From assembly GCF_014243345.1 (NCBI RefSeq), contig NZ_JACLZF010000001.1, positions 1,910,682-1,974,681 on the forward strand: a stretch of 64,000 bases of DNA. Reading direction: 5' to 3'. Made by a program: the position numbers and the translations under genes. The stretch is from Robiginitalea sp. SC105. GTDB lineage: Bacteria > Bacteroidota > Bacteroidia > Flavobacteriales > Flavobacteriaceae. A model generated the notes under the pieces. It was not told the origin of the DNA. It searched no databases and saw only the letters and a program-made list of their open reading frames with translations. Shown here piece by piece: positions 45,891 to 53,813 of this stretch; the first letter of the stretch is position 1; every line of letters begins with the position of its first letter.

Positions 45891-45940
45891 TGTTATTCCG
45901 TGTTAGTACAATTTCTTTCTTGATTCGTATTCATGGGGGA

Positions 45941-47194
45941 TCAGTCCTTGAGGACCAGTTCCTGTATATCCCCGTAATTGTCATAGCTGCTGGTAACCAC
46001 CCGGTCCCCCGGCTGCAGGCCGCTCAGCACCTCGTAATATTCCGTGTTCTGGCTCCCCAGCGTGATATCGGTCCGGTAGGCGGCCCCCCCATCCTCGCTC
46101 ACTTTGAAGATCCAGTTGCCCCCGGTTTTCTGGAAAAAGCCGCCCTTGGGAACCAGCAATGCCTCCTTTTCCTCGCTCAGGGCCAGCCGGATCTGCAGCG
46201 ACTGCCCGCGGCGGATGCCCTCCGGGGCCTCCCCGGCGAATTCCATGTCTACCTGGAAACGGCCGTTGGTCACCTGGGTGTAGACCTTTTTGATGATGAG
46301 TTCATGGCGCTCCCCGTTAAAGGGGAAGGAGCCCCGCTGTCCGGTATAGATCCGGGAGATGTAGTGCTCGTCGATATCCGCGCGCACCTTGTAGCCACTC
46401 AGGACATCGATCTGCCCCAGGCGTTCCCCCTTGTTCTTGGATTCCCCTATTTCGGCATCCAGGGAGGTGAGCTGGCCTTCTATGGGCGACCGAACCACCA
46501 GGTCGGCCACTTTCCGCCGCATGAGTTCCAGTGCGTTTTGCGTACGGGCCAGGGAATTGGCGATCTGCCGCTCCTCCTGGCTGACCGAGATGGAATCCTG
46601 GCGCAGGATCTCCTCGGCCAGTTCCATCCGCTCCTTCTGGTAGTTGTAGTCGTTTTCGGCAATGATCAGCTCCTGCCGACCAATGGCATCTTTTTCGTAC
46701 AACCGCTTGTTGAGTTCATACAACCTGCGCGCTTCGACCAGGCTGTTTTCCACGTCGGTATACTGGTTGAGCCTGTTGATGGTATTCTGGCGGGCCGCAT
46801 TCTGGGAAATCTGCATCTGCGTCAGCAGGTTGTACACCTGTGTTTCCTGGTTTACCAGGCTGAGTTCCAGGTCCGTGTTGGAGAGCCTCAGGATGGGTTC
46901 GCCCTGCTGCATCATCGCCCCGTCTTCCACGAATTTTTCTTCCACCCGCCCGCCTTCGAGGGCATCCAGGTAGATGGTGGTAATGGGAAGTACGATTCCA
47001 TTAACGGGGATATTTTCCTGGAAAGCGCCCCGCTCTATGGTACTTACCGTAATCCGTTCGGTCTGTACGTTGAGCCGGGCCCCTCCACCCGTGGCGATTG
47101 CCACATAGATAATCAGGGCGAGGAGGGCAGCACCTCCGGCAATCATTGCTATTTTTCGATTGTTGAATCGTTTCTTTTCAATCGGGATATCCAT
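45941..47194 (-). CDS. periplasmic adaptor (HlyD/MacA-type membrane fusion protein)
   Basis: The 417-residue adaptor is anchored by one N-terminal helix (15-33, IAMIAGGAALLALIIYVAIAT). A lipoyl-like split domain (RGAFQENIPVNGIVLP and VVRSPIEGQLTSLDAEIGE) flanks a long coiled-coil hairpin (about 95-215). The beta-barrel and membrane-proximal parts follow to the end (GLQPGDRVVTSSYDNYGDIQELV). It links the inner-membrane permeases to TolC. It is the promoter-proximal gene of the operon. Confidence 0.93.
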   Translation of the reverse strand: MDIPIEKKRFNNRKIAMIAGGAALLALIIYVAIATGGGARLNVQTERITVSTIERGAFQENIPVNGIVLPITTIYLDALEGGRVEEKFVEDGAMMQQGEPILRLSNTDLELSLVNQETQVYNLLTQMQISQNAARQNTINRLNQYTDVENSLVEARRLYELNKRLYEKDAIGRQELIIAENDYNYQKERMELAEEILRQDSISVSQEERQIANSLARTQNALELMRRKVADLVVRSPIEGQLTSLDAEIGESKNKGERLGQIDVLSGYKVRADIDEHYISRIYTGQRGSFPFNGERHELIIKKVYTQVTNGRFQVDMEFAGEAPEGIRRGQSLQIRLALSEEKEALLVPKGGFFQKTGGNWIFKVSEDGGAAYRTDITLGSQNTEYYEVLSGLQPGDRVVTSSYDNYGDIQELVLKD

Positions 47195-47222
47195 AGTTGC
47201 ATTAACTGTTCGTACTACCTGT

Positions 47223-47239
47223 TGTTAATTCCGTGCCAA
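47223..47239 (-). promoter_or_regulatory. candidate sigma-54 (-24/-12) promoter for the transporter operon
   Basis: Read on the minus strand the sequence is TTGGCACGGAATTAACA. The -24 part TTGGCACG fits the sigma-54 consensus exactly, while the -12 part (TAACA in place of TTGCA) fits only partly. It ends about 29 bases upstream of the adaptor start. The divergent sigma-54 activator gene and the dyad repeats behind it strengthen the reading. Confidence 0.5.
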
Positions 47240-47290
47240 AAAAATAAAATTCTGAATTACAATACATTATGAATTTTTGACCTATGGGGA

Positions 47291-47334
47291 GTGTCCGGTT
47301 TTGATACACCTGGTGTCCGGTAATGAAACACCTG
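47291..47334 (-). promoter_or_regulatory. two adjacent 22-base activator-site repeats
   Basis: Two copies of 22 bases (47291-47312 and 47313-47334) lie head to tail with no gap and differ at three positions. Each contains GTGTCCGGT, then an A/T-rich spacer, then ACACCTG, so each holds a dyad with half-sites GTGT and ACAC. The centre lies roughly 85 bases upstream of the candidate -12 element, the distance usual for NtrC-type enhancer sites. Confidence 0.65.
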
Positions 47335-47401
47335 TCAGCCCGGTGGAAAAATGCAGGATCCCAATTCATGCAAAGCCGGTGAAAATCGTAATATTGTGTA
47401 T

Positions 47402-48745
47402 ATGTCGCTTAAGAAAGCCCGAATACTGGTCATTGACGACGACGAAGATGTGCTCATCGCGTTGCGGCTCCTGCTGAAATCCCAGGTGGCCGAAGTCGTT
47501 ACGGCCCGTAACCCGAACCAGATCGGCAGCCTGATGGAGGGCAGGGCTTTTGATGTGATTATCCTGGATATGAATTTCAACGGGTTGGTCCACACGGGCA
47601 ACGAAGGGCTCTACTGGCTGGGCAAAATCCGGGAAAAAGACCCGAAAGCTGCGGTAATCCTGATCACCGCCTACGGGGATATCGACCTGGCGATCCGATC
47701 CCTGAAACAGGGCGCCTCGGACTTCCTGGTCAAGCCCTGGCAAAACGAGAAGATCCTCGAGGCGGTACGGGAAGCCGCCCGGCGCAAGGGGAATAAGCCC
47801 AAACCGGCCCCGGTGGGCGAGGACGACCAGATCGTGGGGGAGAGTGAACCCATGGAACACGTATTCACCAAAGTGCGCAAGGTGGCGCCCACCGATGCCA
47901 ATATCCTCATCCTTGGCGAGAACGGGACCGGGAAGGACCTGATCGCCCGTGCAATCCACGAACACTCCCTCCGGAAGGGAGGCCCTTTTGTCAAGGTGGA
48001 TGTGGGGGCGCTTACCGAGACGCTCTTTGAGAGCGAACTCTTCGGATACCGGAAAGGGGCGTTTACCGATGCCCGGGAAGACCGCAAGGGGCGTTTCGAG
48101 GCGGCCCAGGGTGGGACCCTGTTTCTGGACGAGATCGGGAACATCCCGCTGCGCCAGCAGGCCCGCCTGCTTACGGTACTCCAGAACCGTCAGGTGACCC
48201 CCCTGGGGAGCAACCAGCCCATTCCCGTGGACATCCGCCTGATCTGCGCCACCAACCGGCCCATGGAGGAATTATCGGATGAAAAGACATTCCGGCGCGA
48301 CCTGATTTACCGGATCAATACCGTGGATATCCTGATCCCCCCGTTGCGGGAGCGGGGGGAAGACCGGAACCTGCTCGCCCGCCATTTTGCGGAGCGGTAT
48401 GCGGAAAAATATGGGAAAGGCCCTTTCTCATTAACCGAAGCCTTCCTGGATAAACTTGGGGAGCATGATTTCCCGGGGAATGTCAGGGAGCTGCAGTACG
48501 CCCTGGAACGCGCCGTCATCATGGCCGAGGACAATGTGCTTCAGGGTAGCGACCTGGTGTTCTCGGCCATCGAAAAGCCCAGGCCTTCCCCCCCGGCCAC
48601 CCGGACCACCAATTTGGAAGCCCTGGAAAAGAACACCATATTGAAAGTGATCGAAAAGAACAATGGCAATATCTCCAAATCGGCCAGGGAGCTCGGTCTG
48701 ACGCGTACCGCCCTCTACCGCAGACTCGAAAAATATGACCTTTAG
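47402..48745 (+). CDS. NtrC-type sigma-54-dependent response regulator
   Basis: From the ATG at 47402 (MSLKKARILVIDDDED) the protein has 447 residues. The receiver has DDD (12-14) and phosphoacceptor D56. The AAA+ domain has Walker A GENGTGKD (172-179) and Walker B LFLDEIG. The sigma-54 contact loop reads GAFTDA (219-224), a variant of GAFTGA. A Fis-type helix-turn-helix closes the protein (GNISKSARELGLTRTALYRRLEKY). It overlaps the kinase gene by 11 bases. It probably activates the divergent transporter operon. Confidence 0.95.
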   Translation: MSLKKARILVIDDDEDVLIALRLLLKSQVAEVVTARNPNQIGSLMEGRAFDVIILDMNFNGLVHTGNEGLYWLGKIREKDPKAAVILITAYGDIDLAIRSLKQGASDFLVKPWQNEKILEAVREAARRKGNKPKPAPVGEDDQIVGESEPMEHVFTKVRKVAPTDANILILGENGTGKDLIARAIHEHSLRKGGPFVKVDVGALTETLFESELFGYRKGAFTDAREDRKGRFEAAQGGTLFLDEIGNIPLRQQARLLTVLQNRQVTPLGSNQPIPVDIRLICATNRPMEELSDEKTFRRDLIYRINTVDILIPPLRERGEDRNLLARHFAERYAEKYGKGPFSLTEAFLDKLGEHDFPGNVRELQYALERAVIMAEDNVLQGSDLVFSAIEKPRPSPPATRTTNLEALEKNTILKVIEKNNGNISKSARELGLTRTALYRRLEKYDL

Positions 48746-50078
48746 GAATTATTCCACCTTCCTGCTGCTCAGGACTTTCCTCCTGACATGTGCCCTGGCG
48801 GCCTTCCTGTACGGGATCCTTGCCCAGTCGCCCTATTGGGCAGTGGGGGGCGGGGTGATGACCCTGGTTTTCTTCCGGTCCCTCTACCGCAGCGTCATGC
48901 GGCGATTCCGGGAGATGGATGATTTTTTCGAGGCAGTCAAATACCGGGATTTCTCCCGCTGGTTCAGCGAAAAACACGGTTCCCTGGAAATCCGGCAACT
49001 GCATCGGGGGTTCAACCTGGTCAACCAGACCTTCCGGGACATCAACCAGGAGCGGGAAGTGCAGTTCCAGTACCTGCAGAAAATCCTGGAAATGGTGGAG
49101 GTGGGAATTATTGCGTATAACCTGGAGACCGGCAAGGTATTGTGGGTCAACGAATACCTGCTGAAGATACTGGACCTGCCCTCCTTCAAACGCATCGGGT
49201 TTATCGCAAAGCGCCTCCCGGAGGCGTACGAGGAACTCTTCGAAACCTATCACGCTGCTACGGTTTCCGTGCAGTTGCCCCTTCGGCGGGATACCCTTCG
49301 GGTCCTGATCGCTGATACGGTTTTCGAGGTGGGGGAGTCCTCGTATAAACTGGTCGTGATGCAGAATATTGAAGAAACCCTGAACCGGAACGAAAGCGAT
49401 GCCTGGAAAAAACTCCTCAGCGTGATGACCCACGAGATCATGAACAGTATTGCCCCCATCAGTTCGCTTTCCCAGACCTTGCAGGGGCACGTCCGGGAGG
49501 CCATAGACAACCCGGGGACCGAACTGGAACTCGAAGACCTGGATGCAGGGATCGGGAGTATCCGCAAACGCAGCGAAGGGCTTATGAAATTTGCAAAGAC
49601 CTACCGCAGCCTTCACAAGGTCACCCAACTGAACCGGTCTACCATCGCCAGTGAAGACTTATTTGCCAATATCCGGATCCTGCTGGAACCCTCCCTGAAA
49701 CAACGGGAAGTGGAGCTGTCCTTTTCCAGCCCCCAACCCGACATCAAGCTGGATATTGATACCTACCTGATCGAACAGGTCCTGATCAATTTAATTATCA
49801 ATGCGATGGATGCCTGTGAAAACCGGTCCGATGCCCTGGTGCAGGTGATGGCCAGGAAAGATACGAACGGGCAGCATACCATTCGGGTGGTCGATAACGG
49901 CAAAGGGATACCCGAAGAGATACAGGAAACGGTTTTCGTTCCTTTTTTCAGCACGAAGAGCACGGGTAGCGGGATCGGATTGAGCCTTTGTAAGCAGATC
50001 ATGACCCTTCACGGGGGCAAGGTGCGGCTTCGCAGCCAGGTAGGTATGGGCACTGAAATCAGGTTATTGTTTCCTTGA
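48735..50078 (+). CDS. sensor histidine kinase, NtrB/PAS type
   Basis: The 447-residue kinase has two N-terminal membrane helices with almost no periplasmic loop (about 9-29 and 34-50), a HAMP-like or linker region, a PAS-like domain (110-210, GIIAYNLETGKVLWVNEYLL), H233 in SVMTHEIMNSIAPI and a full ATPase domain (LINLIINAMDAC, NGKGIPEEI, GSGIGLSLCKQIM). The short loop suggests that it senses a membrane or cytoplasmic cue. Its start overlaps the regulator gene, so the two are translationally coupled. Confidence 0.93.
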   Translation: MTFRNYSTFLLLRTFLLTCALAAFLYGILAQSPYWAVGGGVMTLVFFRSLYRSVMRRFREMDDFFEAVKYRDFSRWFSEKHGSLEIRQLHRGFNLVNQTFRDINQEREVQFQYLQKILEMVEVGIIAYNLETGKVLWVNEYLLKILDLPSFKRIGFIAKRLPEAYEELFETYHAATVSVQLPLRRDTLRVLIADTVFEVGESSYKLVVMQNIEETLNRNESDAWKKLLSVMTHEIMNSIAPISSLSQTLQGHVREAIDNPGTELELEDLDAGIGSIRKRSEGLMKFAKTYRSLHKVTQLNRSTIASEDLFANIRILLEPSLKQREVELSFSSPQPDIKLDIDTYLIEQVLINLIINAMDACENRSDALVQVMARKDTNGQHTIRVVDNGKGIPEEIQETVFVPFFSTKSTGSGIGLSLCKQIMTLHGGKVRLRSQVGMGTEIRLLFP

Positions 50079-50176
50079 AGAACAATTGATTCAATCGGGT
50101 AGGGGGCCTCCTCACCGTCGCCCCAGTTACAAGTTCGGCCTTTGGCCTGCAATTTCCAGGCACCCGCGCTACAGCT

Positions 50177-51427
50177 CTACCGCCCCATGCCCCTGACCAC
50201 GGATCCACTGCGCATCACAAATGCCACGTTTCGCAGCGCTTTGATATCTTTTGAAGGGTCTCCGGGGACGGCAATGAGGTCGGCCCAATAGCCCTTGCCG
50301 ATCCTTCCCAGGCGGTCCAGGTGGAAGGTTTCCGCATTTACCGAAGTGGCCGCCCGGAGGACAGCCACAGGCTCCATGCCATAAGCGGCCATTAATTCCA
50401 GTTCCCGGTAGTTTTCCCCGTGTGTAAACACCCCCACATCCCCGCCAAAACCGATGGTGACCCCGGATTCCAGCGCCTGGGCAAAACTCTGTTTCTTTTT
50501 GGCGATCCGGTCCGTATCCGGGCTCCCGGTCCACCCTTTATAACGCTCAATGGCATCGCCTGCCGCCAGGGTGGGGTAGAAGACCACGCCCAGCTCCCGC
50601 ATGCGGGTAAAGATTTCCAGGGTGCCCCCGTCCCCGTGTTCGATGGTCTCCACCCCGGCCTCTATGGCCCGGCTCATGCCTTCCGGTGTGCTGGCATGGG
50701 CCACCACGTACTTCCCGGCCGACCGGGCTGTCCGGACCATGGCCCCGAGTTCTTCCGGCAGGAATGTGGGGGCGGATGGTGCCCCTGGAGACCACCGGTA
50801 ATCGGCATACACCTTGATAAAGTCGGCCCCTCCCCCGAGTTGCCTGCGGACTGCCCGGATGACGTCAGGCACCCCGCTGGCCGGTTCGGCCCCCAGGGGT
50901 ACGGTAACGCCTTCATGGAAACCTTTGGGCCCGTAGGCTCCGGTGGCCACGATGGCCGGGCCAGCCACGAGTAACCGGGGACCCGGTATGATCTTTTTTT
51001 CAATCGCTTGTTTGAGCCCAACGTCTGCATACCCGGCCCCTTCGGAACCCAGGTCGCGCAGGGTGGTGACCCCGACCATCAGGGAATTCCTGGCGTGAAC
51101 CGCCCCCCGGATGGCCCGTTCGGCCACCGATTCCTTCAGCACCTGGTCGTTCCAGTCCGTCTCGTTATAGGGGTGCAGCAACAGGTGGCCGTGTCCTTCG
51201 ATCAGCCCGGGCATCAGGGTCATCCCGGCCAGCTCCAGCGTTTGGGTGTCCCCAGGCAGTTGCAGGCCCTGTGGAGGGCCTGCATAGTGGATGGTGGAAT
51301 CGGCAACCAGGACTACCCAGCCGGTATGTAGTGTCTCCCCGTCAAATACCCGATCCGGCCGGAGCAGGAGCTGGGCCTGTCCCCATTGACAGGTAATCAG
51401 AAGTGCAAATAGCAATAGGTGCTTCAT
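50177..51427 (-). CDS. secreted amidohydrolase-family enzyme
   Basis: From the ATG at 51427 (MKHLLLFALLITCQWGQAQ) the product has 416 residues, beginning with a signal peptide. It is a metal-dependent amidohydrolase: the first metal site GHGH after GLIE, the lysine in FIKVYADY, HAS and EHGD histidines, and D in GGDVGV. The family covers imidazolonepropionase-like and peptidase-type enzymes. The substrate cannot be named. An upstream ATG at 51439 adds four residues. It lies downstream of DUF5916 on the same strand after a 139-base gap. Confidence 0.88.
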   Translation of the reverse strand: MKHLLLFALLITCQWGQAQLLLRPDRVFDGETLHTGWVVLVADSTIHYAGPPQGLQLPGDTQTLELAGMTLMPGLIEGHGHLLLHPYNETDWNDQVLKESVAERAIRGAVHARNSLMVGVTTLRDLGSEGAGYADVGLKQAIEKKIIPGPRLLVAGPAIVATGAYGPKGFHEGVTVPLGAEPASGVPDVIRAVRRQLGGGADFIKVYADYRWSPGAPSAPTFLPEELGAMVRTARSAGKYVVAHASTPEGMSRAIEAGVETIEHGDGGTLEIFTRMRELGVVFYPTLAAGDAIERYKGWTGSPDTDRIAKKKQSFAQALESGVTIGFGGDVGVFTHGENYRELELMAAYGMEPVAVLRAATSVNAETFHLDRLGRIGKGYWADLIAVPGDPSKDIKALRNVAFVMRSGSVVRGMGR

Positions 51428-51565
51428 CTTAAATGGCATTTGAAGTCAAGGTAAAGTTTTTTGAGGAAAGCCTTCCTGCCAATTTTAGTCGTTGCCGGAC
51501 CGGACATTTGATTCGCCGGTGACCCGGGCAGGGGGCAACCCCCTCTACCGGCGAAGTACGGGCAA

Positions 51566-51601
51566 TTAGAGTGTCAGCCAGTATTAGAGTGTCAGCCAGT
51601 A
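51566..51601 (-). repeat. 18-base tandem duplication at the end of the DUF5916 gene
   Basis: Two perfect 18-base copies (51566-51583 and 51584-51601) abut. The right copy encodes the last residues YWLTL plus stop of the DUF5916 protein; the left copy repeats them after the stop. This leaves the protein unchanged. Confidence 0.9.
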
Positions 51602-53812
51602 GTTGATCTTCAGTACCACACCGCGGTTGCGGTTGACCTGCAGGAAAGGGGAGCTCAGGTAATTGTCCGTATAGACCAGGAACAGGTCGGACATGGGCGC
51701 GAACCGCCACTGCAGCCGGCTGTTGATATTGAAGTTGTCCGACTGGGTATTGTACTGGAAAAAAGTGGTCCAGAAAAGCTTGTTGGAGAAGTTCACCTCG
51801 GACCGCTGGCCGATCAGCGTCAGGTCGGCCGATCCATAGGGCTCCGGCAACCTCAGGTAATTCTGCTCCAGGCTGAAGTTGAAATTCCCCCAGGGCTGGA
51901 TGCGGTAGGTCAGGCCTGCGCTGAAACGGTTCAGGGTCCCGTTGTAAAACTCCCCTACCTGTACTTCCCCTTCGTAGGCCAGCGGTTTGCGCGCATCCGA
52001 CTGATAGGCGACGGCCGCCTGGCTGTAGGTGTATTTCCCCGGCGGCAAGGGTTCCTGGCCGGTGAACCGCGTGGCAAACAGCAACCGGGTATCGTTGTCC
52101 TCCACGCTGGCCCGCATGGCGCTCGTATTGCGGAACTGGATTTCGTATTCCACCGAGCTGCTCCTCTCGTTGAAGGTCCAGTCCGGTTGCCAGTCCATCA
52201 CGTTACGGAGGCTGAAGCCATGGGCAATGACTGCCCGGTCCCCGGCGGGCCGGAAGGTATAGCCAACCCTTTTGAAAAGGTGTTCGTACCCCAGGTGCAC
52301 GATGGTGTCATTGGCGGCATCGTAATTATCCAGGCGCGGGATAAACCCGATGTCCGCATAGTAATCCGTATCGATCCCGAAATAATCCACAAAGAAATCC
52401 AGGTTGCGGCTGTTGTGCTGTACCGCCAGGTTCCGGAAGGTCCCCAACCCGATCTCGGGCTTATCGGAAAGGTGGAGGCCCCCGAACACATTCCAGCTGC
52501 CGGTGAGGTTCAGGTAGTTGAACTCCAGGCCTGCGTTCCGCCCGTAGTCGTCGTAATCCAGGCCCTCCCCTTTGACCACCGCCTGGCGGTTGGTCACATA
52601 CCCCTTGATGAGGGAGCGTTTCAGGAGGCTCTGGTTAAAGGTGGCGATGGTATAGTTCTGCCCGTTCCGGCCTTCTTCGGCCTGGGTTTGCAGGTTGAGC
52701 AGGCCCAGGCGGAAGCGCTTGGTGAGGTTGCCGCTCAGGCGGGCGCCAAAGAGGATGGGTACCGGCATGCGGTTTTCGTCCAGGCCAATACGGCGCGTGA
52801 ATATCGGTCGGGCGGGTGGGGTACCGAAACTGGTGAACAGGTCGTTGTTTTCCAGGAAAAAGGGTCGGCGTTCCGGAAAATTCAGGCTGAAGCGGGTGAG
52901 GTTTGTCTGCTGTACATCCACATCCACCTGGGAGAAATCCGGGTTTACCGTCAGGTCGAGGTTCAGGGAGGAGGTTAGGGCCAGTTTGGCATCGATCCCC
53001 GCGTCGAACTCGGTGTCGGTGCCCACCGGGTCCGCTTCCTTATCCCGGTAGAGGGAGGTGCGCACGTAGGGGATCAGGGAAACATTCGTCCCGGTCTTCT
53101 CCGGGGCTTTGTCCCACACCAGGGAGCCTGTATACCCCAGGTCTACCAGGTTGAAATTCACCGGCATGGGCGTCCAGCTGTGATACTGGTTTTCCTTCAG
53201 GTCGTTGCGGAAGAAATTGATCCCCCAGGTGTCGATCCCGGCCTCAAACCGGAGCGTCTTGAAGGGGATAGCCATTTCCACGATCCACCGGTCGTCCAGT
53301 CGGGTGACCGCCGAAAACCAACGGTTGTCCCAGCTGAAATTCAGGTTGCCGAAGGCATTCTGGCTGAGCAAATCCTCTGATTGTACATTGAAGGGGCTCA
53401 CCCCGAAGAGGAAGCCGTTGGTCCTGCGGTTCAGCGGGTCGATGACCACCCCGAAGCCGTCCCCGTCAAAAAACCTGCTATCGCGTTTGAGGGTTTGTAC
53501 CACATACTGGTCCGAGTCATAGCATACGGCCGAAATATACAGGAAGCGGTCGTCGTAGGCCATCCGCACCTCCGTGCGCTTGGCGGCCCGTTCCCCGTCC
53601 GTGGGGAATTTTTGCCAGAAATCGGTGGCCACATCGGCATTTTGCCACGCGGGTTCCCCGAGCAGGCCGTTGAGTTCAATGGGTTCTTCGGTCCTGGCGA
53701 TCCTTAACCCGTAGGTGGTGCGTAAATCCTCCAGCCCGGGTTGAGACCAGGCGGATGTAAAAAGAAACAACATCCCGGCGAAAACCGGGATGTATTTTTT
53801 AAGGTATGCCAT
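51584..53812 (-). CDS. outer membrane DUF5916 protein with CBM9-like domain
   Basis: From the ATG at 53812 (MAYLKKYIPVFAGMLFLFTSA) the product has 742 residues, starting with a signal peptide. The next 160 residues form a CBM9-like sugar-binding sandwich (ELNGLLGEPAWQNADVATDF, RMAYDDRFLYISAVCYD, FGVVIDPLNRR). The remaining part is a DUF5916 beta-barrel rich in aromatic strands and ends in INYWLTL, with an aromatic residue near the end as in outer membrane proteins. It begins one base after the GH3 stop codon. A strong hairpin lies inside its first codons. Frame extension to 53899 is unlikely. Confidence 0.9.
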   Translation of the reverse strand: MAYLKKYIPVFAGMLFLFTSAWSQPGLEDLRTTYGLRIARTEEPIELNGLLGEPAWQNADVATDFWQKFPTDGERAAKRTEVRMAYDDRFLYISAVCYDSDQYVVQTLKRDSRFFDGDGFGVVIDPLNRRTNGFLFGVSPFNVQSEDLLSQNAFGNLNFSWDNRWFSAVTRLDDRWIVEMAIPFKTLRFEAGIDTWGINFFRNDLKENQYHSWTPMPVNFNLVDLGYTGSLVWDKAPEKTGTNVSLIPYVRTSLYRDKEADPVGTDTEFDAGIDAKLALTSSLNLDLTVNPDFSQVDVDVQQTNLTRFSLNFPERRPFFLENNDLFTSFGTPPARPIFTRRIGLDENRMPVPILFGARLSGNLTKRFRLGLLNLQTQAEEGRNGQNYTIATFNQSLLKRSLIKGYVTNRQAVVKGEGLDYDDYGRNAGLEFNYLNLTGSWNVFGGLHLSDKPEIGLGTFRNLAVQHNSRNLDFFVDYFGIDTDYYADIGFIPRLDNYDAANDTIVHLGYEHLFKRVGYTFRPAGDRAVIAHGFSLRNVMDWQPDWTFNERSSSVEYEIQFRNTSAMRASVEDNDTRLLFATRFTGQEPLPPGKYTYSQAAVAYQSDARKPLAYEGEVQVGEFYNGTLNRFSAGLTYRIQPWGNFNFSLEQNYLRLPEPYGSADLTLIGQRSEVNFSNKLFWTTFFQYNTQSDNFNINSRLQWRFAPMSDLFLVYTDNYLSSPFLQVNRNRGVVLKINYWLTL
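53770..53800 (-). promoter_or_regulatory. bidirectional terminator-like hairpin in the first codons of the DUF5916 gene
   Basis: ACATCCCGG (53770-53778) pairs with CCGGGATGT (53785-53793) around CGAAAA. The plus strand continues into ATTTTTT; the minus strand continues TTGTTTCTTTTT. It covers codons 7-14 of the gene and follows the GH3 stop, so it could attenuate transcription or modulate translation between the two genes. Confidence 0.5.
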
Positions 53813-53813
53813 G

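Noticed and set aside
47291-47334. Two 22-base repeats as a CRISPR
   Set aside because: They abut without spacers, are not identical and lie in a promoter region with internal dyads.
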